In this document: in pieces, positions 42,201 through 50,060 of the stretch
How the letters are laid out: each line of letters starts with the position of its first letter
Position numbering within the stretch: the stretch's first letter is position 1
From: Aquimonas sp964586455
GTDB taxonomy: Bacteria; Pseudomonadota; Gammaproteobacteria; Xanthomonadales; Xanthomonadaceae
DNA length: 64,000 bases
Direction of reading: 5' to 3'
Assembly: GCA_964586455.1 (NCBI GenBank)
Contig: CAZPHV010000011.1
Location: 1-64,000, forward strand
Translations under genes and position numbers: made by a program
The notes under the pieces: generated by a model
Seen by the model: only the letters and a program-made list of their open reading frames with translations
Databases searched by the model: none
What the model was told of the DNA's origin: nothing

Positions 42201-44230
42201 CACAGGGCCTCGCGTTCGGGCGTGCGTGCTGCCTGTGCTGCCAGCAGGCTCTGCACGCTCGCATAGGAGACTGGGCCGCCCGGGCCCTGTGCATGCGGCT
42301 CGCCTTGAGCGAGTTCAAACAGCCGCGCGCGCTCGTCGGTGGAGAGCAGGCTGAGCGCGGCGACCGGCGTGTCGGGCTGCGCCTGGGCGTGTTTGGTCAG
42401 CGCTTCAATCGCGTCGGCAAGCCGGCCCAGCGCCTGTGCGGAGAGCGTGCTGCCGTCGCTGCGCAGGGCAAGCCGGTTCTGCGCGTCCCACTGCAGGGTG
42501 AGCGCGGCGTGCAACTGTGCGTCGTCCGAAGTCAGCTCGTCGGGCTCGGCCCGTTCGATCGACGTCACCCGCTGCAGACGGATCGCCAGCCGTTGCGGAG
42601 GCGTCTGCCCGCGCAGGCCGGGTTCGCGCGCGAACAGATCGCTGAACACGCCGCCGACCGCATCTGCGCGCTCGACGGCAGCGCGCAGCTGCTCGGCGAA
42701 CTTCGCCAAGGGTGCTTCGAAATCGGGGTGCAGCAGGCTGGGCCACAGCGGTGTGATCAGGCGTGGGTCCGGGCCGGGCGAGGTGGCGATCGCCATCGGT
42801 AACGCATCGATGCAGGCGCAGCGCGCGATCGCCAGCAGCGCGGCGGCGGCGCCTTCAAGACCGCGTCCGCGAAGCTCGATCAGCGATGCGTTCGAAGCGA
42901 CCGCGGCATCCGCGCGGGTGTCTGTGACGTCCATGCGGGAGTTCGCGACGTCGGCCCGGTCCGCAAACGGCAGCGCCAGCGGCTCAATCGCGCGCAGCGT
43001 CGCCAAAGCTTCGCGCTCCCCGCGTGCAACCTCGCGGACAAAGCTTGGGCCTCGACCCATCGAAGCTTGGACCGTCCCGCGCCCATCAACGGAGCCTTCA
43101 TGGGGTGGGTCTTGACCCACCGAAGCTTGAACCGTGCCGCGCCCATCAACGGAGCCGCCATAGGGTGGGCCCTGGCCCACCGAAGCCTGCGCCGTGCCGC
43201 GCGCATCAACGGAGCCAAAGGCAAGCACTTCCCGCGCCGCAGACGTCGGCACGTGTGGTTCATCGTGGTGACCGGGGCGAGATTTGAGCACCGGTGGGCC
43301 AGGGCCCACCCTATGGACGTGCGGAGTCTGTTCCAGGCCTCGATGCAACTCTGCATGGATCGCCTGCAGATCAATCGGCCCGCCCTCCAGACAGCTCAGC
43401 GCCTCGATGCACAGCGCATCTTCACCGCAGGCGATCACGATGCCGTCGGAGTCAGTGCGCAAGATTGCGCCAGGCGCGCCTTGGCCATCGACTGCACGCG
43501 CGCGGCGCACCAGCACATCGCGTTCGGCAAGCCGCAGCCGCGGCAGCAGCAGCGGGTTGGGGTAGGGGCCAAAGTCCAGTGCGCGCACCTGCCGCTCCAA
43601 CGCGCCGGCGCTGCGGCTGAAATCCAGCACTGCGGCATCTGCGGGCCGGGCGTGCGCGCCGAAGTAGCTGCGCTGGCGGAAGTCCTGGGCGATGGGCTGG
43701 AGCTGACCATCCTCGAGGGCGTCGAGCAGGCGCTCGAAGCTTGCCAGTCCGGCCTCGTAGCAGCGGGTATTGAGTTCAAACGCGGTGCTGCCGGCTGCGA
43801 TGTCGAAGTGCTCCTGCACCAGCAGTTCGCCGGCGTCTGCGCGTGCGGCCATGCGATGCCAGCTGACGCCGTGCCGGGTCTCGCCATGCAGCAGGGCCCA
43901 CACCGGTGCATTCAGGCCTGCATAGCGTGGCAGCGGACCGTCGTGGAAATTGATCGCAGCGATCTGCGGCCGGGTCAGCAACGCGTCCGGCAGCATCCGC
44001 AGCCAGGTGATGTTGAGCAGCAGATCGAAGTCGCCTTCGTCGCCGGCCTCAAGCTCCGCATGGTCCGAGTACAGCGCGATGCCCTGCTGCAGCGCCCAGG
44101 CGCGCGCTCGCGGCTGATCGCTGACCACTGCCAGCACGCTGTGGCCGCGCGCGCGCAGGCGTTCGCCGCATTCGATCATCAGGGACTGCTCGCCGAGCAG
44201 GACACAGCGGAAGGATGGAGTCTCGGTCAC
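39272..44230 (-). CDS. Hybrid NRPS: formyltransferase, adenylation with inserted monooxygenase, thiolation
   Basis: A 1652-residue synthetase. Residues 1-275 are a methionyl-tRNA-formyltransferase-like domain; Asn-Phe-His-Asp-Gly-Pro-Leu-Pro-Arg-Tyr and a later Asp-Ala-Gly-Glu-Leu supply the Asn-His-Asp triad. Residues 305-400 are a repeat-built linker. Residues 405-640 resemble the last half of a condensation domain but lack the HHxxxDG site. The adenylation domain starts near 650 (Tyr-Thr-Ser-Gly-Ser-Thr-Gly) and is interrupted after about 865 by an FMN-dependent luciferase-like monooxygenase (about 885-1240, MupA/Atu3671 type). It then resumes to about 1530 (Asn-Val-Tyr-Gly-Pro-Thr-Glu-Thr). 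The thiolation Ser is at 1581 in Gly-Gly-His-Ser. My by-eye specificity code is D-I-L-Q-L-G-V-V-W, close to glycine. The GTG start at 44230 places the formyltransferase at the N terminus; ATG at 44389 is possible. It is divergent from the PKS operon. Confidence 0.9.
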   Translation of the reverse strand: MTETPSFRCVLLGEQSLMIECGERLRARGHSVLAVVSDQPRARAWALQQGIALYSDHAELEAGDEGDFDLLLNITWLRMLPDALLTRPQIAAINFHDGPLPRYAGLNAPVWALLHGETRHGVSWHRMAARADAGELLVQEHFDIAAGSTAFELNTRCYEAGLASFERLLDALEDGQLQPIAQDFRQRSYFGAHARPADAAVLDFSRSAGALERQVRALDFGPYPNPLLLPRLRLAERDVLVRRARAVDGQGAPGAILRTDSDGIVIACGEDALCIEALSCLEGGPIDLQAIHAELHRGLEQTPHVHRVGPGPPVLKSRPGHHDEPHVPTSAAREVLAFGSVDARGTAQASVGQGPPYGGSVDGRGTVQASVGQDPPHEGSVDGRGTVQASMGRGPSFVREVARGEREALATLRAIEPLALPFADRADVANSRMDVTDTRADAAVASNASLIELRGRGLEGAAAALLAIARCACIDALPMAIATSPGPDPRLITPLWPSLLHPDFEAPLAKFAEQLRAAVERADAVGGVFSDLFAREPGLRGQTPPQRLAIRLQRVTSIERAEPDELTSDDAQLHAALTLQWDAQNRLALRSDGSTLSAQALGRLADAIEALTKHAQAQPDTPVAALSLLSTDERARLFELAQGEPHAQGPGGPVSYASVQSLLAAQAARTPEREALCFEGQRLSYADLDARASALARRLCGAGVEPGDRVGLLLQRGVELVIGLIAVLKAGAAYVPLDPLYPPERLRFMALDADLALLLTDAESAHLIEHAHTLDIHADSAQADLPVAANSADALAYLIYTSGSTGQPKGVRVQHANVLRFFDGMDAVLGEGSGTWLAVTSISFDISVLELLWTLARGYRVVLYADARRQKVQRDTAQQPTDRSAQVVEFGLFFWNVAGEADLNARDKYRLLLESARFADTHGFTAVWTPERHFASFGGLYPNPAVTSAALATITERVALRAGSCVVPLHHPIRIAEEWAVVDNLSNGRVGLSIAAGWAAPDFALRPENHAHAKQVMFESADQVRRLWRGETLRFPGPQGEVEVRTLPRPVQPELPIWVTTAGNPETFAEAGRMGANVLTHLLGQSVEEVSAKIAAYRRARREAGHAGRGTVTLMLHTFIGDSRSEVEATVRGPMKDYLRSAMALVKAAAWHFPTFKQQISSEQGKSLDAFFAEADEADMDALLEFAFQRYFSESGLFGSPEDALGMVERVAGADIDEIACLIDFGIDAQTVLDHLPMLNRLRALSTQRGIQALGNRADYSLPALLDREGITHLQCTPSMAAMLVEDPACRQGLAGLQHLLLGGEALPPALAQRLQSLGVAKLSNVYGPTETTVWSAADTVDGSALASSTPIGRPLRGQSLYVLDPRQQPLPQGLVGELVIGGGGVSAGYWKRAELSRERFLTDPFRPLSADAQLYRSGDLGRLREDGRYECLGRVDSQVKIRGYRVELGEIEARLCSLPGIAEAAVLLREDTPGDQRLVAYVRAPGLDDSALERHRESLSAQLPEFMRPSTILGLPELPRTPNGKLDRHALPAPVVPAIEVAAAAPLQGTQAVVAELWCKALGRGSVGSHDNFFDLGGHSLLVVQLLAELRQRFDKPIQMTDLFRYTTVESLARFLGDSEPAETAADRARARAQGRQALLARRRGGIETAT
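43031..43216. repeat. In-frame 60-bp tandem repeat inside the NRPS gene
   Basis: Almost three copies of a 60-base unit stand in register. The two full ones are 43091-43150 and 43151-43210; both begin GGAGCC and end CCCATCAAC or CGCATCAAC. Each has the palindrome GGTGGGYC-nn-GRCCCACC (43104-43121, 43164-43181). The period equals 20 codons, so the reading frame survives and the protein gains 20-residue repeats of the form Gly-Ser-Val-Asp-Gly-Arg-Gly-Thr-Val-Gln-Ala-Ser. A further copy of the palindrome alone is at 43293-43310. Confidence 0.9.
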
Positions 44231-44624
44231 GAATGAGTTCTCGGTTCGGCAGTGAGGGCAGCAGTGGACGGGAACGACAGAGGTCGTCAACAGAGCAGGG
44301 GCACGGACGGCAGGCGACGGACCGAACTCCGGCATCGGTACCTGGACGATCCTCCGCGGTGATGCTGGGTGCTTCGAGGTGTCAAACACTCGGGTGCAAG
44401 CAGACGGCTCCGATCACACACTTCGTGAGTTCAGCCGGGCCGCCAAAGCCACGGGAGCTGGCCTGCAACAACTCGCATCCGATCCAAGCACCGCCCCGAG
44501 TCAACCCCACAGCCCCGGTGCGATTTCGACGGGTGTGCAGCATTTACCGAGAATCTAATCACACTTTCACGCAGAATTGTCGTAGATTTGTGATGCGCAG
44601 CACGTTGCGCCAGATCCTTGACCT
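44231..44624. promoter_or_regulatory. Divergent promoter region of the NRPS/PKS locus
   Basis: About 390 bases between the start codons of the two divergent synthetase genes. The part at 44540-44600 is clearly AT-richer than its surroundings, which fits promoters. I could not assign -35/-10 boxes with confidence, and no operator palindrome stands out. If the first synthetase starts at 44389, the region shrinks to 235 bases. Confidence 0.55.
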
Positions 44625-47600
44625 ATGCGCGACCTCGATCCCAACACCCATATCGCCATCGTCGGACTCGCCTGCGATTTCCCGCAGGCGGCCTGCCCGT
44701 CGCAGTTCTGGTCCAACCTCGTCGAGGGCCGCTGCGCGGTCGCGGACCTGGACGAGCCCGCGCTGCGCGCCGCTGGCGTCTCGGACGCCGAGCTCGCTCA
44801 GCCGAACTACGTGCGCGCGGGCATTCGCCTGGACGGCTTCGACGAGTTCGATGCGGCCTTCTTCGGCCTTTCGCCGCGCGAGGCCGCGGTGATGGACCCG
44901 CAGCATCGGCGCTTTCTGCAGTGCGCCTGGAACGCACTGGAGAACGCCGGCTACCGGCCCGATGCGCACGACCGCCAGACCGGCGTGTTCGCAGGCTCGG
45001 GCATGCACTGGTATCTGCTGCGCAACCTGTTCGGCCAGCGCGAGCTGCTGGCCGACATGGGCGAGTTCCTGGTGCGACACCTGTCGAACGACAAGGATTT
45101 CCTGACCACGCGGGTGTCCTACCAGCTCGACCTGCACGGGCCCAGCCTGAACGTGCAGACGGCCTGCTCGACCTCGCTGGTGGCGGTGCATCTGGCCTGC
45201 CAGAGCCTGCTGGCGGGCGAGTGCGACATGGCCCTGGCCGGCGGCTCGACCATCGAAGTGCCGCAGGGTCAGGGCTATGTCTACCGCGAGGAAGAAGTGC
45301 GCTCGGCCGACGGCCGCTGCCGCGCCTTCGATGCGGATTCCGGCGGCACTGTGTTCGGCAGCGGCTGCGGCCTGGTGGTGCTGCGGCGGCTCGGCGATGC
45401 GCTGCGCGATGGCGACCGCATCGTCGCGGTGATCCGCGCCACCGCGATCAACAACGACGGCGCCGGCAAGGCCGGATACCTCGCGCCCAGCGTCGACGGC
45501 CAGGCCGAAGCGATCGCCACCGCGCTGACACTCGCAGGCGTGGACGCTGACAGCATCGGCTACGTCGAAGCCCACGGCACCGGCACCCGCCTGGGCGACC
45601 CGATCGAAGTCGCCGCGCTCAGCCAGGCCTTCGAGGGCGCCGCGCGCCAGGGCTGCGCGCTGGGGTCGGTCAAGACCAATATCGGGCACCTCGATACCGC
45701 CGCCGGCGTGGCCGGGCTGATCAAGACCGCGCTCTGTCTTCAGCATGGCGAGCTGCCGCCGTCTTTGTTCTATCGCCGAGCGAACCCGGAGATCGACTTC
45801 GCGCGGAGCCCGTTCTTCGTCGTATCCGAGCGCCGCGCGTGGCCGAAGACGCAGGGCCCGCGTCGCGCCGCCCTGAACTCACTCGGCGTCGGCGGTACCA
45901 ATGCGTTCGCCGTGCTGGAACAAGCGCCTGAGTCCGCCGCGCAGGCCGATGCGCGCGATGCCGCGGTGCCCTTGACCCTGCTGCTATCGGCCAAGACTCC
46001 GGAAGCCCTGCGCCAGCGCGCGGCCGAGCTCGGCCAGCACCTGCGCAAGAACGCTCCAGATCTGGCCGATGTCGCCTGGACCTTGCGCGAGGGCAGGGTG
46101 GCGATGGGGCAGCGCTGCGCACTCGCGGCGTGCTCGCGTGAGCAGGCGGCGAACCAGCTCGCCGCGCTGGCCTCGGACGCGCGCGCCGTAGTCGCGCCGG
46201 CCAAGTCCCCGCCCGCTCTGGTGTTCGCGTTTCCCGGCCAAGGCGCGCAGCGGATCGGCATGGCGCGCGCGATCGCCAACGTGGACTCGGGTGTTTCTGC
46301 GGCGCTTGACGAATGTGTCCTTGCGCTGCGCGGGCTCGGCCGCGAGGACGTGATCGAACTGCTGTTGCAGGCGGACGACAGTCCCGAGTCGGCAATGCGT
46401 CTGCGTCAGACCGAATTCACCCAGCCTGTCTTGTTCTGCGTCGAGTACGCGCTGGCGCGCGGACTGATCGCACGTGGACTCAAGCCCGCTGCGCTGGTGG
46501 GACATTCACTGGGTGAGTACGTGGCTGCGACCCTGGCCGGAGTGTTCGCGCTGCCAGCCGCGATCGAACTGATCTGCACGCGCGGTCGCCTGTGCGCGCA
46601 AGCCGGCGCCGGCGCGATGCTGGCGGTGAACGCGGGGCTGGAAGCGCTGCGTCCGCTGCTCGATGACAGCGTCGATATCGCCGGCCTGAACTCGCCGCAG
46701 CAGACCGTGCTGGCCGGCAGCGTCGACGCCATCGACGCGCTCGCGGCACGTCTGGAATCCGCCGGCCACGGCCTGCGCCGTCTGCAGACTTCGGGTGCCT
46801 TCCACTCGCGTCTGCTCGATCCGCAGCTGGACGCGTTCCGGGCCGCGGTCGAGCGCGCGCAGCCGCGCGCAGCGGGTGCCGGGCTGCGCGTCGTCTCCAG
46901 CCTGAGCGGTGAGTGGCTGAGCGCCGAGCAGGCCGCCAGCGTTGGGTACTGGGTGCAGCACCTGCGACGCCCGGTCGATTTCATCGGCGCGCTGGCGCGG
47001 CTCACCGAGCTGGGCGACTACCTGCTGATCGAAGTCGGCCCCGGCCGCACGCTGGCGCGGTTTTCGGAGGCTTCCAACCCGCAGGCGCGCTGCGTGGCTA
47101 CGCTGGAAGCGACTGCGGGCGGCGACGAGGCCTGCGCCTGGTTCGCCCTGCCGGGCACGCTGTGGGCGCATGGGCTTGATGTCGACCTTACGCGTTGGCA
47201 GCAGCCCCAGCGCGGCGCGCGCATACCACTGCCGGCCTATCCGTTCGCGCGCACGCGCCATTGGATCGAGCCAGCCAAACCGCGACTTGAAGCCCCCGCC
47301 CGCAGCGAGACTGCGTTCGGCGACTGGCTGCAGGCGCAGGACTGGCGCAGTGCGCCGCTGATCGCAGAACAGTGCGTGCTGTCGGGTGAGGCGCTGGTGT
47401 TGCTCGATCGGCACGGCCTTGGCGCGGCCTTGGTCAAAGCCCTGCGCGCTGTGGGCATGATCGTGCGCACGCTTGAGCGTGACCACGCGCTGCAGCTTGA
47501 AGGCGCATCGATGCGTCTGGATCCGAACGAAGACGCGCACTGGCAGGCGCTGGCTGCATTGCCCGCCCCCGCGCTGCTCATCGACCTGTGGTCGCTGGAT

Positions 47601-50027
47601 GTGCCGGACGCCGATGCGGCTGATGCCGACGTGGCCGAGCAGCAGCGCCTGTGCTTCGAGTTCCCCCTGCGCATGGCGCAGGCGCTCATCCCCTGGTGCG
47701 AGCGCGAAGGTGGCCTGCAGTGCCTGGCGGTAAGCCTGCAGGCCCAGGCGGTGGCAGATCCTTCCGCACTGCAGCCGCTGCAGGCCCTGCGCGCTGGCCC
47801 ACAGCGCACCTGGCCGCAGGAAGCCCCGGGCTTGCGCGCAGCCTGGGTTGATCTGGACACGAATCATCTGAATCAGCTGGCGGCCAGCGCTGAACTGCTG
47901 CTGGCCGAGCTGCGTGCCGGACTTCCCGACGACACCGTCGCCTTGCGCGGGCGACGCCGCCTGCTGCCGACCTGGACCGCATTGCAGCTGCCGCAGTCGG
48001 AGCCGCGCGCGGCCTTCAAGCCGGGCGGGCGCTATCTGATCTCCGGTGCCTTCGGTGGTGCGGGTCAGGCCTTGGCCGAGCATCTGGCGCGCCTGCCGCA
48101 GGTGCAGCTGATCCTGATCACACGCAGCGAGCTGGCCGCCGATGCGGCGCATCCGCGCCAGCGCTGGCTGGCGGCACTGCGCGGCCTCGGCGCCAAGGTC
48201 GAGGTGATCGCAGCCGATGTCTGCGATGCAGGCGCGTTCGCTGCGGCGACTGCGGACCTCACTACGCTTGACGGCGTGTTCCACGCCGCTGGCGTGCTCG
48301 ACGATGGCCTGATCGCGCGCAAGACCATGGAAGCCGCGCGGCGTGTACTGGCGCCGAAGCTGGCCGGCGCCGAGGCCCTAGCGACCTTGGGCGAGCGCTG
48401 TGGCGCCGACTTCGTTCTGTACTTCTCGTCGCTGAGCGCGCAGATGGGTGTGTCGGGGCAGGTCGACTACACCGCCGCCAATGCCGCACTGGACGCCTTC
48501 GCCGCGCGTGCCGATGCGCGCAGCGCGCACACGCGGCACCTCGCCCTGGCATTCAGCATCTGGCGCGAAGCCGGCATGGCCGCGCGTCTGGCTGCCGAAA
48601 TCGGGCTCGCACCGGCACCTTTGCCCGAGTCGGTGCCGACCGGGCACCCGCTGCTGGCGCGACGCCAGGACGCCGCAGGCGGTCACGCACGCTTCGCTGG
48701 CGTGCTCGACGAGCACAGCCATTGGGTGCTGGACCAGCACCGCCTGGCCAGCGGCGAGGCCCTGCTGCCAGGCACAGGCTATCTGGATCTGCTGGCCTGG
48801 GCGCTGGCCGAATACACCGGCGCTTTCCAAGCCTTCGAACTGCGCGATCTGCGCTTCGAAGCACCCTTCAAACTGGGCCGGAGTGAGTCGCGTCGACTGG
48901 AGCTGGAAATCAGGCCCCGCGGTGAACTGACCTTCGAGATCAGCATCGAGAGTCAGGGGCCCGCCTCCGATGACCGCATTGAGCATCTGCGCGTCACGCT
49001 CGACTGCGCGCAGCACGCAGAACTGCCCGTGTTGCTGCTGGCGCGCCCGCGCGAAGCACGCGAGCCGCGCTACGCGCACCCGCAGCTGCGCTTCGGTCCG
49101 CGCTGGAACTGCCTGCGCCGTTTCGAGGTGGGCGAGGGCGAGGCAGAGCTGCAGTTGGCGCGCGACGATGCGTCTGCCACCGAACTGCATCCACTGCATC
49201 CGGCCCTGTTCGACATGGCGATCGGCGCTGCCCAAGCCGCGCTTGCGCCGGCGGGAGTCGATGCCGCGCGCCTGCTGCCGTTCCGCTATGGCTGCCTGCA
49301 GGTCTACGCACCGCTGCCGGCCGAGCTGATCAGTCGCCAGCGCGCACGGGCGGAAGGTGCCGACCTCGTGCTGGACATCGACCTGCTCGACACCAAAGGG
49401 CATCGCGTTCTCGCCCTGCGCGACTTCGTGCTGAAGCCCGCGCGCGCGCTTTCGCGGGCGGCAGCGCCGCCGCCACGCCCGCGCCCGCAGGCCGCCGCCA
49501 ACCGGATTCTCGAGGTCGGTTTCCGCGAGGGTTTCAGCCACTCCGATGCGCTGGCGGCGATCGAAGCCGCGCTGCTGCACGCCGGCCCCGCGCAGATCGC
49601 GCTGGCGCGGCGTCCGGTCGCAGATCTGGTTGCCGCCACGCGCGCACCCAGCACAGTCGAGGTCGTCGATTCGGAACAGGCGATCGCGGCGACAGCGGTG
49701 CAGCGCATCGCCGGCGGCACACCCTACGTGGCCCCCGAGGGCGAGCTGCAACTGCAGCTGGTTGCACTGTGGGAGGGCCTGCTGGATCTCTCCGGCATCG
49801 GTGCGGCCGACGACTTCTTCGCACTTGGCGGCCACAGCCTGTTGCTGACTCGCGCACTGTCGCGATTGAAGCGCGAGCGCGGCCTGGTGCTGCCGGTCGA
49901 AGCGGCATTCGAGACGCCGACGATTGCTGCCTGGTCAGCACTCGCACCGGCCGCCGCGGCGCCGGCGGGCCCACAACTCAAACGCGTTGATCGCAGCCGC
50001 TTCCGCGCCGACGCGGCCAGCCACTGA
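44625..50027 (+). CDS. Type I polyketide synthase, KS-AT-KR-DH-ACP
   Basis: An 1800-residue single-module synthase. KS spans 8-435: Cys181 in Thr-Ala-Cys-Ser-Thr-Ser, His317 in Glu-Ala-His-Gly-Thr-Gly, His355 in Asn-Ile-Gly-His. AT spans about 530-830: Ser628 in Gly-His-Ser-Leu-Gly, and Gly-Ala-Phe-His at 724-727, which favours malonyl-CoA. A linker with a degenerate fold follows. KR is at about 1135-1320: Gly-Ala-Phe-Gly-Gly-Ala-Gly cofactor loop, catalytic Ser near 1269, Tyr1282, Asn1286. DH is at about 1345-1610: His1372 before Gly-Glu-Ala-Leu-Leu-Pro, spaced one residue longer than the usual HxxxGxxxxP, with the Asp in His-Pro-Ala-Leu-Phe-Asp. ACP Ser is 1738. KR before DH is unusual. It should add one malonyl unit and reduce and dehydrate it. 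The NRPS gene follows after 33 bases. Confidence 0.92.
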   Translation: MRDLDPNTHIAIVGLACDFPQAACPSQFWSNLVEGRCAVADLDEPALRAAGVSDAELAQPNYVRAGIRLDGFDEFDAAFFGLSPREAAVMDPQHRRFLQCAWNALENAGYRPDAHDRQTGVFAGSGMHWYLLRNLFGQRELLADMGEFLVRHLSNDKDFLTTRVSYQLDLHGPSLNVQTACSTSLVAVHLACQSLLAGECDMALAGGSTIEVPQGQGYVYREEEVRSADGRCRAFDADSGGTVFGSGCGLVVLRRLGDALRDGDRIVAVIRATAINNDGAGKAGYLAPSVDGQAEAIATALTLAGVDADSIGYVEAHGTGTRLGDPIEVAALSQAFEGAARQGCALGSVKTNIGHLDTAAGVAGLIKTALCLQHGELPPSLFYRRANPEIDFARSPFFVVSERRAWPKTQGPRRAALNSLGVGGTNAFAVLEQAPESAAQADARDAAVPLTLLLSAKTPEALRQRAAELGQHLRKNAPDLADVAWTLREGRVAMGQRCALAACSREQAANQLAALASDARAVVAPAKSPPALVFAFPGQGAQRIGMARAIANVDSGVSAALDECVLALRGLGREDVIELLLQADDSPESAMRLRQTEFTQPVLFCVEYALARGLIARGLKPAALVGHSLGEYVAATLAGVFALPAAIELICTRGRLCAQAGAGAMLAVNAGLEALRPLLDDSVDIAGLNSPQQTVLAGSVDAIDALAARLESAGHGLRRLQTSGAFHSRLLDPQLDAFRAAVERAQPRAAGAGLRVVSSLSGEWLSAEQAASVGYWVQHLRRPVDFIGALARLTELGDYLLIEVGPGRTLARFSEASNPQARCVATLEATAGGDEACAWFALPGTLWAHGLDVDLTRWQQPQRGARIPLPAYPFARTRHWIEPAKPRLEAPARSETAFGDWLQAQDWRSAPLIAEQCVLSGEALVLLDRHGLGAALVKALRAVGMIVRTLERDHALQLEGASMRLDPNEDAHWQALAALPAPALLIDLWSLDVPDADAADADVAEQQRLCFEFPLRMAQALIPWCEREGGLQCLAVSLQAQAVADPSALQPLQALRAGPQRTWPQEAPGLRAAWVDLDTNHLNQLAASAELLLAELRAGLPDDTVALRGRRRLLPTWTALQLPQSEPRAAFKPGGRYLISGAFGGAGQALAEHLARLPQVQLILITRSELAADAAHPRQRWLAALRGLGAKVEVIAADVCDAGAFAAATADLTTLDGVFHAAGVLDDGLIARKTMEAARRVLAPKLAGAEALATLGERCGADFVLYFSSLSAQMGVSGQVDYTAANAALDAFAARADARSAHTRHLALAFSIWREAGMAARLAAEIGLAPAPLPESVPTGHPLLARRQDAAGGHARFAGVLDEHSHWVLDQHRLASGEALLPGTGYLDLLAWALAEYTGAFQAFELRDLRFEAPFKLGRSESRRLELEIRPRGELTFEISIESQGPASDDRIEHLRVTLDCAQHAELPVLLLARPREAREPRYAHPQLRFGPRWNCLRRFEVGEGEAELQLARDDASATELHPLHPALFDMAIGAAQAALAPAGVDAARLLPFRYGCLQVYAPLPAELISRQRARAEGADLVLDIDLLDTKGHRVLALRDFVLKPARALSRAAAPPPRPRPQAAANRILEVGFREGFSHSDALAAIEAALLHAGPAQIALARRPVADLVAATRAPSTVEVVDSEQAIAATAVQRIAGGTPYVAPEGELQLQLVALWEGLLDLSGIGAADDFFALGGHSLLLTRALSRLKRERGLVLPVEAAFETPTIAAWSALAPAAAAPAGPQLKRVDRSRFRADAASH

Positions 50028-50060
50028 ACCCCATCCCTTCACCCCTCCGATGACTTCCGC

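Noticed and set aside
41195..42802. Open frame of 535 codons on the plus strand inside the synthetase
   Set aside because: Antisense shadow of an adenylation domain with clear core motifs.
43031..43216. CRISPR array in the 60-bp repeats
   Set aside because: The units are contiguous without spacers, in frame within a synthetase gene, and no cas gene is present.
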